In this document: positions 41,797 through 51,602 of the stretch, one piece after another | Layout: every line of letters begins with the position of its first letter | Numbering within the stretch: position 1 is the stretch's first letter | Source: Methylomonas methanica | Lineage (GTDB): Bacteria; Pseudomonadota; Gammaproteobacteria; Methylococcales; Methylomonadaceae | Assembly: GCA_001644045.1 (NCBI GenBank) | Contig: LUUF01000059.1 | Location: forward strand, 1-64,000 | Length of the DNA: 64,000 nucleotides | Reading direction: 5' to 3' | The notes under the pieces: generated by a model | What the model was told of the DNA's origin: nothing | Database searches by the model: none | Seen by the model: only the letters and a program-made list of their open reading frames with translations | Program-made: the position numbers and the translations under genes

Positions 41797-43152
41797 TCAG
41801 TCCTGTGACGGTAAGGCTAAACAAAGTACTTCGGCTAAATGCAGCGGCTTGGCGAAGCCGCCATTGCCGATCTGCTGCTGACAGGAAAACCCGTTGCTGA
41901 CCAGCAGCGCGTCCGGTTCGGCGCGTAAGGCCGGGAATAGTGCCAACTCGGCCATGGCTTGGGCTTGGTCGTAATGCTCGGCTTCGACGCCGAAATTACC
42001 GGCCATGCCGCAGCACGACGATTCGATCAGTTCGAACTTCAAATCCGGCAATTGTTTGAGAAGTTTGCGTACCGACTTGATTGCGCCGACCGCTTTTTGA
42101 TGGCAATGACCATGCAACAGCAAACTATTGACGCCGGGAATGGCTTGAAACGCGATAGGCCAGCGTTTGCCGGCTTGCTCACGGACGATAAACTCTTCCA
42201 GCAACAAGACTTTCTCCGCCAATTTTTGCGCCGGCTCACCCAAACCCAGCTTCAAATATTCGTCGCGTAAACTTAGGATGCAGGATGGTTCCAGCCCGAT
42301 AATGGTGCGGCCCGCAGCAATGTGCTCGGCTAATGCCGTTACCATGCGCGTCGCTTCTGCGCGGGCCTTATCGATCAGGCCGTTGGAAAAATAGGTACGC
42401 CCGCAACAAAGAGGCCGATCCGCTTCATCGCCGGCAAGCGGAGTAGCGATATGCACATGATAACCAGCGGTATTTAGCAGCTTTTTAGCCGCTTCGGTGG
42501 CGGCCGGATTGAAGTAAAAGTTGAAGGTATCGACCAGCAACACGACTTGTTTGTCGGCCAACTCCGGATGCAAACTTAATTCGGATTGCGTGGGCACTTG
42601 AAATGGCCGCTCGGCCGGTTCCGGTAAACGGGCTTTGGCGCTGATGCCCAGCCAGGTTTCGCCTAAACGCGCCAGCAAGGGCAAACGGTTGCGCCACTTG
42701 ATTAACGGCCGCAGCGCGCGCCAGCGTAGTATTTTCGGTAGCTCCGCCCACAGCCGCCGCCTCAGTGAAACGCCGTTACGCTTTACCTGCTGCGCCAGAA
42801 ATTCGGCCTTGATCAGGGCCATATCCACTTCGTTCTCGCACTCGCGCTTGCACCCCTTGCAACTGACGCACAAGGCCATGGTTTCGGCCAATTCCGGATT
42901 GAAAAATGCCGCGTTGTTATCGGCGTTCAATGCCGCTTTCAAGGCTCTAACTCGCCCGCCGGGCGACAGGCCGGGATTTTGAGTAACCCGAAAGCTCGGA
43001 CACATCACGCCCTTGGCATCTCGTTCGCATTGCCGGCTACCGATACACACCGCCACCGCCTTGGCAAAATCGGCGCCATGCTTGGGAATATCGGCATAGG
43101 CGTCGCCCATCCCGGCGTTTTCATAAGACGACCAATCCAGAAACAGTTTCAT
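41797..43152 (-). CDS. (Fe-S)-binding oxidoreductase subunit with two CCG domains (GlpC/GlcF-like)
   Basis: 451 residues. The N-terminal ferredoxin-like region has Cys at 36, 42, 51 (first, incomplete set) and 95, 98, 101, 105 (CVSCKGCKREC, a full 4Fe-4S set). The C-terminal half has two CCG-type domains: RPLCCGRTYF with EPSCILSLRDEY, and HGHCHQKA with ESSCCGMAGNFG. This layout matches the Fe-S part of glycerol-3-phosphate, glycolate and D-lactate dehydrogenases. In many bacteria it is fused to a FAD-linked oxidase; here it stands alone, and no flavoprotein partner lies nearby. Confidence 0.85.
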   Translation of the reverse strand: MKLFLDWSSYENAGMGDAYADIPKHGADFAKAVAVCIGSRQCERDAKGVMCPSFRVTQNPGLSPGGRVRALKAALNADNNAAFFNPELAETMALCVSCKGCKRECENEVDMALIKAEFLAQQVKRNGVSLRRRLWAELPKILRWRALRPLIKWRNRLPLLARLGETWLGISAKARLPEPAERPFQVPTQSELSLHPELADKQVVLLVDTFNFYFNPAATEAAKKLLNTAGYHVHIATPLAGDEADRPLCCGRTYFSNGLIDKARAEATRMVTALAEHIAAGRTIIGLEPSCILSLRDEYLKLGLGEPAQKLAEKVLLLEEFIVREQAGKRWPIAFQAIPGVNSLLLHGHCHQKAVGAIKSVRKLLKQLPDLKFELIESSCCGMAGNFGVEAEHYDQAQAMAELALFPALRAEPDALLVSNGFSCQQQIGNGGFAKPLHLAEVLCLALPSQD

Positions 43153-43475
43153 AGGCAGCAGGCTGATTAAAAACCTGGATCAAGCAAAAACAAAGCCAGA
43201 CAAATCGATGTAGGGTAGATGAGCGCAGCGCATACACCTTTCCCTTCAGTGCTTGGCGGATAAGCTGCGCTTATCCGCCCTACTTTCGGCGCTATCGTTA
43301 CATTTTCCCGCCGGCTTACGGCTCGGCACGATGTAGCAAATCCGACAATCAAGACCCGTAGCGAACGATTTACCACAGCGTTATCAGCTTAAATCGGCAA
43401 CGAACCAAGACAATTCGGTCCACTTATTCCGGCACAAATATTGCGGAAATTAGTCTTTTAACTTGGGAAATCGAA
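43153..43475. other. Intergenic region with a dispersed palindrome
   Basis: 323 bases between divergent genes. The first third is the palindromic element at 43210-43283; the rest shows no gene. Confidence 0.5.
43210..43283. repeat. Dispersed palindromic element, GTAGGG...CCCTAC ends
   Basis: 74 bases with inverted ends and an inner exact hairpin GGCGGATAAGC-tgc-GCTTATCCGCC (43255-43279). The GTAGGGTAGATGAGCGCAGC start resembles the element at 597-667. Confidence 0.65.
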
Positions 43476-43784
43476 GTGGAATTGGAAAACTGTGACTGCC
43501 GCTATTTCATCAGCTATAGCGGCGTGAAATTACCGTTGAAACTGGTCAACGAACTGGCAGACGAAAGCCATCTGGAAAACCGCAACACCTATTTTCGCGG
43601 CTGTTACGATGCCGATCAGCGCCTGCTGCTATTGGAAAAACTGGTCTACGGCGACGTGGAGCTGCGCCATGTGTACACCTACCACCCCAACGGCACACTG
43701 GCAGAAGCGGAAATTACCGATGCGGATGGCGAGATTAATGTGTTGCGCTTCGACGAAGCGGGGGTGGGGTTGGCAGCGGATTAA
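43476..43784 (+). CDS. Conserved small protein (DUF6156-like)
   Basis: 102 residues starting from a GTG. The sequence CRYFISYSGVKLPLKLVNEL, ENRNTYFRGCYD, KLVYGDVELRHVYTYHPNG and AEITDADGE matches a family of about 100 residues found in proteobacteria, which I recall as DUF6156. It has no signal or membrane segment. The beta-rich YHPNG-type repeats suggest a compact cytosolic fold of unknown role. It is convergent to the MCE auxiliary lipoprotein gene, with 19 bases between them. Confidence 0.7.
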   Translation: MELENCDCRYFISYSGVKLPLKLVNELADESHLENRNTYFRGCYDADQRLLLLEKLVYGDVELRHVYTYHPNGTLAEAEITDADGEINVLRFDEAGVGLAAD

Positions 43785-43803
43785 GTTGCTTGGACGAAGT
43801 CTG

Positions 43804-44391
43804 TTAGTGTGCCGCCTGACGCACCGCTTCCGCCAATTCCGCGCTAAACCTAGTCAAGCAACGGCTTTGCGCGGCAACACTTGCTTCGGCGCCCTTACCC
43901 GCCGCTTCGCTGCACTCAAAGCGTTTGCCGATCACAGTCTGTTCGGCTTTTTTCAATTGCCATTGCACGGATAAGCGGCTTTGGCCGGTGGCGGTTTGGT
44001 GCAACTCCAGGATGTCGAAGCTGATTTGGTAATCGATAGTTTGGCGCGGTGCCCAAGGATAGCGGACCACTTGTTCTATGCCCAGCTGTTTGGCCAGGGA
44101 TAGCCCCAAGGCGCGGGCGATATTCTCGTCCAGGCGTTCCGCCCAACGGTTGTGGTCGTCCAGTTGATACTGATGCTCGCTCAGCGCGGTGACCAACTGC
44201 GGACGATCCAGATACGCCGGTAAATGAATGGGACCCAAACCCAACACGGTGCCGGCCGGCAAAGGGGACGCAATAGTTGGCGTGCCGGATTCTGCACTCA
44301 GCATGTAAAACTGGATCGGCGAACTACCGCACGCATTCAGCAACAGTACTGGCAGCAATATCGGTAAATAAATTAAATGTTTCATATTCAT
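43804..44391 (-). CDS. ABC-type transport auxiliary lipoprotein (PqiC/DUF330-like)
   Basis: About 195 residues. Lipobox LLLNAC shortly after the start (ATG at 44391 or 44385). The mature part shows IQFYMLSAESG, LGLGPIHLPAYLDRPQLVT and NRWAERLDENIARALGLSL, the conserved blocks of the PqiC family, which sits in the outer membrane and works with MCE lipid-transport proteins. It ends the four-gene MCE operon on the minus strand, 61 bases after the MCE gene. The C-terminal region has two Cys. Confidence 0.85.
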   Translation of the reverse strand: MNMKHLIYLPILLPVLLLNACGSSPIQFYMLSAESGTPTIASPLPAGTVLGLGPIHLPAYLDRPQLVTALSEHQYQLDDHNRWAERLDENIARALGLSLAKQLGIEQVVRYPWAPRQTIDYQISFDILELHQTATGQSRLSVQWQLKKAEQTVIGKRFECSEAAGKGAEASVAAQSRCLTRFSAELAEAVRQAAH

Positions 44392-44452
44392 CCGGTTTGG
44401 CAACGATGCCTTTAGAAAATCTATTCGGTAAAACACCAGATAACCCGCAGCT

Positions 44453-45445
44453 CTATTTGCCGTAAAGCAGCGACTCCGGCCGCCGTTCCAGCGATTCGGT
44501 CAAATCCTTCAATGACCGAGAGGCGTTGCGCATTTCCACCAGGGCCTGACCTAATTGCGAGTCCGGCGCGGCCATGGTCTCCACCGCGTTCAATGCGTGT
44601 TGCGAACCTTCCAAAACTTTGGTGGCCGTAGTCAGGCTTTGTTCGGCGGCTTTCAACACCGGCAACAACTCCTTGTTGAAATCCTGCAAGGTGGTACGAG
44701 TGTCGCTCAACACGCCGTTGGCGTTGCTCATCAACGGCCCGATCTGATTATTTAGCGTCGCCATCAAACGCTGAGTTTCCTGTAGGGATTTGGCTAAAGC
44801 AGCCAACGATTTCTTGGTGTCGTCGGATTGCAGCAAACTGCGCATTTCGCTGAGCGTATCCGCCAAGTTTTTCATCATCTCCTCGACCGGCAGCTGGCGT
44901 GCGCGGTTGAGAATTTCGTCGGCGGTATTTCTGATCTCGTCTACCGTGGTGGGTACGCTGGGCAGTTCCGGCAGGTTTTTGTAATCCAGCTTAATCAGAT
45001 TGACCGGTTTATCGCTATAAAAATTGAGATCGACATATAACAATCCGGTCAGCAAGCTCTGCGTCTCCAGCCGCCCCTTCAGACCGGCGTCTATCAGTCG
45101 TTGCGCGTCCTGCATGCGCTGCTTTTTGCTGTGTCCGCCGGATTGCTGCACCGACAAGTCTTGCAGCAAGGCCGGATCGATTTCGATCACCACCGGCTTG
45201 AAAATCCGGCCGGTCGCGGAATCCATCACCAGAGAAATTTCCTTGACGTTGCCGATCTGTACGCCCTGCAATTTAACCGGCGCACCGACATTCAAGCCGT
45301 TCAGGGCCGAATCGAAAAAAATCACGAAGCGTTTTTTATCCTTAAAAAAATCGCTACCGCCAAAGATCATCACGCCCGCCGTCAGCAGAATCAACGCGCC
45401 GACCAAAAACGCGCCGATGGCGAATGGATTGGCCTGTTTACTCAC
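44453..45445 (-). CDS. MCE-domain protein (MlaD/PqiB-like lipid-transport tether)
   Basis: 330 residues. One N-terminal membrane helix (FAIGAFLVGALILLTAGVMIF) precedes a single MCE domain (about 40-130: VIFFDSALNGLNVGAPVKLQGVQIG). The remainder is a long alpha-helical, coiled-coil tail (about 165-320), longer than in MlaD, which might form a tunnel towards the outer-membrane lipoprotein. It overlaps the ATPase gene by four bases, so they are translationally coupled. The complex moves phospholipids or other lipids between the membranes. Confidence 0.88.
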   Translation of the reverse strand: MSKQANPFAIGAFLVGALILLTAGVMIFGGSDFFKDKKRFVIFFDSALNGLNVGAPVKLQGVQIGNVKEISLVMDSATGRIFKPVVIEIDPALLQDLSVQQSGGHSKKQRMQDAQRLIDAGLKGRLETQSLLTGLLYVDLNFYSDKPVNLIKLDYKNLPELPSVPTTVDEIRNTADEILNRARQLPVEEMMKNLADTLSEMRSLLQSDDTKKSLAALAKSLQETQRLMATLNNQIGPLMSNANGVLSDTRTTLQDFNKELLPVLKAAEQSLTTATKVLEGSQHALNAVETMAAPDSQLGQALVEMRNASRSLKDLTESLERRPESLLYGK

Positions 45446-46233
45446 GCCGGACTCCTCATGTGTCGATGATTACTATTTTGTTCGGTTTGATCGCCGCGAT
45501 TCAAAAATCGAATCACGTTGGGATGTTTGGATTCGTGCAACAGCTTTTGCGGCGAACCGCCGTCGATATTGGTGCGGGTTTCCGCATCCAGAAACACCGA
45601 ATTGCTGCCGATCGCGAAAATACTGTCCAGATCGTGGGTCACCACCACGATGGTGGCCGACAAAGCACTACTCAAGCTCAGGATCAAATCGTCCAGCAAT
45701 TTAGCGGTAATTGGGTCCAGTCCGGCCGAGGGTTCGTCGAAAAACAGAATCTCCGGATCCAAAGCCATGGCTCGCGCCAGACCGGCGCGTTTTTGCATGC
45801 CGCCGCTCAGCTCGGAGGGATAATAATCTTCAAATCCGGCCAATCCGACCAGCGCCAACTTGTAGGAGACAATCTCCCGCACTTTTTTAGGCGGCAACCG
45901 GGTGGCTTCGGTGATGGGCAGCGCGACGTTTTCTGCCAAGGTCATGGAACTGAGCAAGGCGCCGCTTTGAAACAACACGCCGGTACGCGCCAAAATTTGC
46001 TGGCGGACTTTGGGATCGGCTTGCCAGAGGCCTTGTTCGCCGTAACAGACATCGCCTTTGGCCGGCGACTTCAAGCCTATCATGTGCCGCAGCAGGGTGG
46101 TTTTACCGCAGCCGTTACCGCCCATGATGATAAACACATCGCCGCGATTGATCGTGAAATTCAGATCGCGCTGAATCACGAAATCGCCATAGGTCATCGT
46201 CAGGTTTTTTACCGTGATGCATGCTTCCGCCAT
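45442..46233 (-). CDS. MlaF-type ABC ATPase
   Basis: 263 residues with Walker A MGGNGCGKTTLLRHMIGL (about 37-46), signature SGGMQKRAGLARAM, Walker B EILFFDEPSAGLDP and a switch His in VVVTHDLDSIF. This set matches the ATPase of MCE lipid transporters. A short poorly conserved tail (about 240-263) overlaps the start of the MCE gene. The gene begins three bases after the permease stop. The ATPase powers lipid movement at the inner membrane. Confidence 0.9.
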   Translation of the reverse strand: MAEACITVKNLTMTYGDFVIQRDLNFTINRGDVFIIMGGNGCGKTTLLRHMIGLKSPAKGDVCYGEQGLWQADPKVRQQILARTGVLFQSGALLSSMTLAENVALPITEATRLPPKKVREIVSYKLALVGLAGFEDYYPSELSGGMQKRAGLARAMALDPEILFFDEPSAGLDPITAKLLDDLILSLSSALSATIVVVTHDLDSIFAIGSNSVFLDAETRTNIDGGSPQKLLHESKHPNVIRFLNRGDQTEQNSNHRHMRSPA

Positions 46234-46236
46234 GGT

Positions 46237-47400
46237 TTAAATCCCCAGCCGGTTGCAGATGACGGTCATCACCGAGTCGGCCACGACGATGAACACGATG
46301 GCGGTCACCACCGCCGAGGTACCGGCATCGCCCACCGCCGATGCGCTGCGGCCGCACTGCATGCCGCGCATGCATCCAGACAGCGCAATCAAAATCCCGA
46401 ACACCGAGCATTTTACAAAGCCGATAATAAAATCTTTCATTTTCACCGCGCTGGCGGTGCGATCCAGATATTCAGTCAGGGACACGTCAAAAAAATTCAC
46501 CGTCACAAAGCCGCCGCCGATGATACCCATCAAGTCGGCGTAAAGACATAAAAGCGGCATGATGATGATCAAGGCCAGCATGCGCGGCAGCACCAGAAAC
46601 GCCATCGGGTCCAGGTTCATGGTTTTCAAGGCATCGATTTCGCTGTTGACGTGCATCGTGCCGATTTGCGCGGCGTAAGCGGCGCCGGTGCGGCCGGACA
46701 TGATAATCGCCGTCATCAAGCCGCCCATTTCCCGGGTCATGCCCAGACTAACCAGGTTGGCGATGTAGATTTGCGCGCCAAACAAAGACAACTGCACCGC
46801 GCCGACAAAGGCCAGAATCAACCCGACCAGCAAGCTGATCAATGTGACGATAGGCAACGCCGAGGGCCCGCATTCCTGAATATACAGCCATAAATCCTGG
46901 CGCCGGAAGTGGGCTTGCCCGCGCAGGGTGGCGAAAGTGCTGATGATCATTTCGCCGACAAAGATCAACATCTCCTTGCCATGCTGAACGGCTTTGCCGG
47001 TGCTGACCGTTAAAGCCTGAGACCAGGAAGTCCGAGTTTGGTCGCGATGAGCATCGACGCGCTCCGGCACGGCGGAAACCAGCGTCAGCAAGCCTTGAAT
47101 CGATGCCGGCAGGGTAGATTTATCCACCGCGACACCTTTTTGCGAGGCGTAGTCAATTAGCTTGATTAACTCGGTGACCAGCATGCTGTCCCAACGACCC
47201 AGGGCCTTGGTCGAGACGATGATTTTTTCGACGGTTTTGGTTTCAATCTGCGTCAGTACCGGCTCCAGAGGAGGTAAACGCGCATCCAGCACCCAGTCTC
47301 CGGAAAGCGCAATTTCCAACAATTTGGACTGACGAATCGCGCTGATAGCACACGTTGGTTCGCTATTGGCCGCTGACGTTAAGACTTTTGAAGTTTTCAT
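46237..47400 (-). CDS. MlaE-type permease with an N-terminal STAS domain
   Basis: About 387 residues from the ATG at 47400. The first 110 residues form a STAS-like domain (LLEIALSGDWVLDARLPPLE, WDSMLVTELIKLIDYASQKG), fused to an MlaE permease (about 145-385: FATLRGQAHFRRQDLWLYIQ, LVSLGMTREMGGLMTAIIMSGRTGAAYAAQIGTM, ALKTMNLDPMAFLVLPR). In E. coli the STAS protein MlaB is separate; here the fusion replaces it. No MlaC gene is in the operon. The first gene of the four-gene set. Confidence 0.88.
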   Translation of the reverse strand: MKTSKVLTSAANSEPTCAISAIRQSKLLEIALSGDWVLDARLPPLEPVLTQIETKTVEKIIVSTKALGRWDSMLVTELIKLIDYASQKGVAVDKSTLPASIQGLLTLVSAVPERVDAHRDQTRTSWSQALTVSTGKAVQHGKEMLIFVGEMIISTFATLRGQAHFRRQDLWLYIQECGPSALPIVTLISLLVGLILAFVGAVQLSLFGAQIYIANLVSLGMTREMGGLMTAIIMSGRTGAAYAAQIGTMHVNSEIDALKTMNLDPMAFLVLPRMLALIIIMPLLCLYADLMGIIGGGFVTVNFFDVSLTEYLDRTASAVKMKDFIIGFVKCSVFGILIALSGCMRGMQCGRSASAVGDAGTSAVVTAIVFIVVADSVMTVICNRLGI

Positions 47401-47505
47401 CCATGTTTGTACCGATAATACGTAGCCGCAAGTATGCGCAGAACGCCGACGCATGGCAATAGCCGATCGGCAACTATTTTTTACCGCAATACGCTATAAA
47501 AATGC

Positions 47506-50500
47506 TTATTGATGCGGATCAGGATCGCTTTCCATGCCGTTTCCGCCGGACGTTGGCGATGCAGTTGCCGCCAAGTAATTGCCGATACTGACGACCACCA
47601 CCTCAAGCGCCTGTTGCAGCGCGGCGGAGGCAGCAGCCAAGGACTCGCCACTGCTCAATGCCGTTTCCACATCGACACTGCGTTTGGCTACGTCCGCCAA
47701 TGCCAAACCATAAGCCGCCCCTTTTAGCTTATGCGCCAATGCCGCAATCGCGGCGAGATTGCCTTCCGCCGCGGCAACGCCGATTTCCCGTCCGGCATAC
47801 CGGTACTGATCGACGAAGCGCGCCAGATAGGTCTGATAAAGGTCGTTTTGGTTCCAAATTGTTAGTCCGGCATTAAGATCGATTCCCGGCCAAGCGTCTT
47901 GACCTGAGTTTGGCGTTATGAAGAGTGAATCGGTTTGGCCGCTTGGCATTGCCCGACCCAGCGTATCGTCAGACGCTGCTATCGCAACTCCGGAAGGCGA
48001 TTTTCTTACTGTCCAACGTGCGATCAATGCCAGCATTTGCGGCACGTTAAACGGCTTGGCGATAAAATCGTTCATGCCGGCTTCGAGAGCCGCGTCCTGC
48101 AAATTCTTAAAGGCCCCGGCCGTGAGCGCCACGATAGGTAAATCAGCCCAATCCGGATTTTCGCGTATCCGCCTGGTGGCGGCATAGCCGTCCATGCGCG
48201 GCATTTGTACATCCATCAACACCAAATCGACCGCATTGGGATGGCCAAGCAGCCAATCCACGGCGTCTTGCCCGTCGCTTGCCAAACTCACTTGCGCGCC
48301 CTCGGACTCCAAAATACGCGAGGCCACTTCGCGATTGATGTCGCTGTCATCGACCACGAGTATCCGTACCCCCTGAATCCGCTGCCCTGCCGAGATTGAC
48401 GATTTATCGGGCGCGGCTAACAACGGTTTTGACGATTTAGATAATACCGCCACCACGGCGTTATACAGCGATGATGGCGTTATCGGTTTGCTCAATACCC
48501 CATCGACATGGCTCATATCGGCATGGGACGCTAACAGTTGACGGGAATAAGACGAGGTGACCATCAAAATAATAGGTGTACGTGGAGGATCGGACTTATC
48601 GCCGGACAGCGAAACGCGGATCGATTCCGCTACGCTCATACCATCGACGCCGGGCATCTGCCAATCCAGCAGTAACACATCGTAGGGAGCAGCGTTTTCA
48701 AGACTGGCCAGGACTTCCACGATTGCCGCTCGGCCCGACGCCACTGGCGTGGTATCCCAATTGAGACTCCGCGCGGACATATGCACCGCTTCCCGCGTAT
48801 TCTCGCAGTCATCCACCACCAGCAGTTTCAAATTGTGTAAGGGCAGGACGGCTTGGGTATGGTCGAGGTGGCGCTGCAAGCGCAGTACAAACCAAAACTC
48901 GCTGCCTTCTCCGACGACACTGCTTACCTGCAACTCGCCGCCCATCAAACCCACCAATTGCCGAGAAATGGTCAGCCCCAGCCCCGACCCGCCAAAGCGG
49001 CGACTGATGGTATTATCCGCTTGGCTAAAGGCGGCAAACACATCATCCAATTGTTGTTCGGAAATACCGATACCGGTATCGCGTACCGCAAAACGCAGCG
49101 CCACCTTATCGCCGTTTTGCGCAGCATGCACGCTAACCCGCAACGCTACCTCGCCACGTTCGGTAAATTTAACCGCATTGCTAAGCAAGTTAACCAAGAC
49201 TTGCTGGATACGCAGACCATCGCCAATCACGGCATCGACATCCTCCGGCGGGATGATGATCAATTCCAGATTTTTGCTGTCTGCCGATGTCGCCATCAAT
49301 GCCGCAAGATGATCGAACATATCGCTGAGCCGGAAAGGCACATTTTCAATTTCCAGGCGTCCGGCTTCGATTTTGGAAAAATCCAGAATATCGTTAATAA
49401 TCGCTAACAAGGAACGCCCGGCATCGCGAATTTTCCTCACCAAGCCGCGTTCGTCTTCATCCAGGGGGTGCTGTTCCAGTAAATAGCAAAATCCCAGCAC
49501 CGCATTCATCGGCGTGCGTATTTCGTGGCTCATATTTGCTACAAAGCTGCTCTTCACCTGGCTCAAATGTTCGGCGTGTTGGCGCGCCAGCGTCAGTTCC
49601 CGGGTCCTTTCCTCGACCAGATTCTGCAAATGGTCGCGGTATTCAAACAACTCCGCTTCCTGCCGTTTCCGCAAGCTGATGTCTTGTATCGTGGCTACCC
49701 GATAAATGACTTTATCATCCTGATCTTTAACACTGACCAAATCCACTGATCCCGTGAATTTTGAACCATCCTCACGCCTATAGACCGACTCGAAACTTGC
49801 CTGACCCAAGGTATCGGCCTCTTGCAAACACTGCATTACCAGTCCGACGCGCTCCGCGTCGTGCAAGGATAAAATCGACCGGCCTTCAATTGCCTTACTA
49901 TCCTTGTAACCTAACAGCCGGACAAACGCTGGATTGCACGAGACGATACTCCTTGCATCCGCGCAAACAATTGCAATGCCATGCGCGCAATAGCGAAACG
50001 CGTCTGCCCAACGCTGTTTTTCGGCAGCCATCTGTTTTTTTTCGGTGATGTCCTGCACGGTGCCGATTATACGTAAGGGTTCGCCGCCCGCCCCGCGCTC
50101 CACGCGAGCAATCGCCGACAGCCAACGGCTCTCGCCGTTGACTGGCCGGGTACGAAATTCCAGTCCGGCCGCTTGATCGCCGCTTAACATCAGCTCTATC
50201 CAAGCTTGCAGGGCCGGCCTATCATCCTGGTGAAAGAGTTGCAGAAACTGTTCCCGGCCGGGCGGCACATCGGTTTCCGGCGATAAGCCATGCAGCCTAT
50301 AGGTTTCCTCGCTCCAGACGATTTGCCCGGACACCAGGTCCACCATCCAGCTACCAATATGAGCCACTGCTTGTGAATCAGCCAACAGGCGTTCCTGTTG
50401 TTGCAATGCCTGTTCGGTGTTTTTACGCGCGGTGATGTCTTGAACGATACCGGACAGCAAAACCGCCTTCCCGGTTTGATCCAACTTAGGTCGTCCCTGG

Positions 50501-51549
50501 GCGCAAATCCAACGAATGACGCCATCGGCCCGACGAATTCGGCAATCGAAACTCCAGTCGGTTTGCCCCTCACGGGCAGCGCGAAAACTCTGGTCTACCA
50601 TCTGGCGATGTTCCGGCACAACATGCTCGAGAAACATCTCGTAAGTCCAATCGGGCTGCAACGTGTCGTAACCGAAAATTTGATCATGTAACAGCGTGCG
50701 GTGGGCGACGAGGGTGTCAAGATTCAATTCCCAGGCGCCGGCGTTTAGAGTTTCCAACGCAAACCCCAGGCGCTGCTCCTGCTCATGGATCAGATTTTCG
50801 ATACGTTTGCGCTGACTAATATCAATCACAATCCCGCGATATAGTCGTGGCCGGCCTTGTTCATCCAATTCCGGCTGGCCGCGCGACATTAACCAGCGTT
50901 CCTGGCCGTTGCACAACGCGGCGAGCCGCCATTCCAGATATAGTTCGATATTCTGCTGCACAGCTTGACGAATGGCCGCTTGTGCCATGGCGCTATCATC
51001 CGGATGCACCGTGGATAACCAAAGGTCGTAGGATGCTTGACAAGAAAAAGGCTCCAAGCCGTATAAGCGCCAGAGACCTTCATCCCATTGGTTTTGATTG
51101 GTCTGTAAATTCCACTCCCAGATACCTGCGTTGGCGGCGCGCAGCGCTTGCGTCAAACGCCGGTGGTGAATGTCCGATTCCAAGTTGGCAATTCTTTGCA
51201 ACTCGGCTTTGGAACGGCGCAATTGTTCGAAGGCTAGATTGAAAGACAATCCCATCAACACAAAAATGCCCGTGGAGTAGTAGTAGCGGGCATCAGTGAA
51301 CGCCAAACTACCTTCCGGCGGTATAAAGAAATAAATGCCTATCAGTAATGCGATAGCCGTAGCGATAAGGCCGCACAGCAATCCACCTAAATAGGCACTT
51401 AAAAATACCGCCGGGTAAAATAATATCCAGGTCAGCGGCGATAGCGTGGTCCATAACGACCATTGCAGCAAACCGGCGGCGACAGGAATCGCCAGGGACA
51501 GCACCGAAATCGAATTTATTGGGATTTGGCGGAAACGGATACTAAGCAC
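47506..51549 (-). CDS. Hybrid sensor histidine kinase with DUF4118-like sensor, multiple PAS, two receivers and Hpt
   Basis: 1347 residues. Three or four membrane helices (about 12-115, LTWILFYPAVFLSAYLGGLLCG) of the DUF4118 type are followed by about four PAS/PAC repeats (about 130-640; phrases such as GIVQDITARK and DISLRKRQEAELF mark their ends). The kinase core has H675 (VANMSHEIRTPMN) and an ATP lid (IQQVLVNLLSNAVKFT, DTGIGISEQQLDDVF, GSGLGLTI). Two receiver domains carry D962 (LLLDWQMPG) and D1113 (LMDVQMPRMDG). A C-terminal Hpt domain has H1273 (LAHKLKGAAYG). The whole phosphorelay is thus on one chain. The response regulator at 51603 lies upstream and is probably its partner. Confidence 0.92.
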   Translation of the reverse strand: MLSIRFRQIPINSISVLSLAIPVAAGLLQWSLWTTLSPLTWILFYPAVFLSAYLGGLLCGLIATAIALLIGIYFFIPPEGSLAFTDARYYYSTGIFVLMGLSFNLAFEQLRRSKAELQRIANLESDIHHRRLTQALRAANAGIWEWNLQTNQNQWDEGLWRLYGLEPFSCQASYDLWLSTVHPDDSAMAQAAIRQAVQQNIELYLEWRLAALCNGQERWLMSRGQPELDEQGRPRLYRGIVIDISQRKRIENLIHEQEQRLGFALETLNAGAWELNLDTLVAHRTLLHDQIFGYDTLQPDWTYEMFLEHVVPEHRQMVDQSFRAAREGQTDWSFDCRIRRADGVIRWICAQGRPKLDQTGKAVLLSGIVQDITARKNTEQALQQQERLLADSQAVAHIGSWMVDLVSGQIVWSEETYRLHGLSPETDVPPGREQFLQLFHQDDRPALQAWIELMLSGDQAAGLEFRTRPVNGESRWLSAIARVERGAGGEPLRIIGTVQDITEKKQMAAEKQRWADAFRYCAHGIAIVCADARSIVSCNPAFVRLLGYKDSKAIEGRSILSLHDAERVGLVMQCLQEADTLGQASFESVYRREDGSKFTGSVDLVSVKDQDDKVIYRVATIQDISLRKRQEAELFEYRDHLQNLVEERTRELTLARQHAEHLSQVKSSFVANMSHEIRTPMNAVLGFCYLLEQHPLDEDERGLVRKIRDAGRSLLAIINDILDFSKIEAGRLEIENVPFRLSDMFDHLAALMATSADSKNLELIIIPPEDVDAVIGDGLRIQQVLVNLLSNAVKFTERGEVALRVSVHAAQNGDKVALRFAVRDTGIGISEQQLDDVFAAFSQADNTISRRFGGSGLGLTISRQLVGLMGGELQVSSVVGEGSEFWFVLRLQRHLDHTQAVLPLHNLKLLVVDDCENTREAVHMSARSLNWDTTPVASGRAAIVEVLASLENAAPYDVLLLDWQMPGVDGMSVAESIRVSLSGDKSDPPRTPIILMVTSSYSRQLLASHADMSHVDGVLSKPITPSSLYNAVVAVLSKSSKPLLAAPDKSSISAGQRIQGVRILVVDDSDINREVASRILESEGAQVSLASDGQDAVDWLLGHPNAVDLVLMDVQMPRMDGYAATRRIRENPDWADLPIVALTAGAFKNLQDAALEAGMNDFIAKPFNVPQMLALIARWTVRKSPSGVAIAASDDTLGRAMPSGQTDSLFITPNSGQDAWPGIDLNAGLTIWNQNDLYQTYLARFVDQYRYAGREIGVAAAEGNLAAIAALAHKLKGAAYGLALADVAKRSVDVETALSSGESLAAASAALQQALEVVVVSIGNYLAATASPTSGGNGMESDPDPHQ

Positions 51550-51602
51550 AACAATAAAACTACCGGCAATCCGGTAGTGCCGACTGCAAAAAATTGCAGC
51601 AT

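Noticed and set aside
41797-43152. Glycolate oxidase Fe-S subunit GlcF
   Set aside because: The domain layout fits, but no glcD or glcE partner is adjacent, so a specific name is not supported.
45424-46551. 375-codon open frame antisense to the MCE transporter ATPase and permease
   Set aside because: It is His/Gln-rich shadow sequence; the ATPase and permease motifs are on the other strand.
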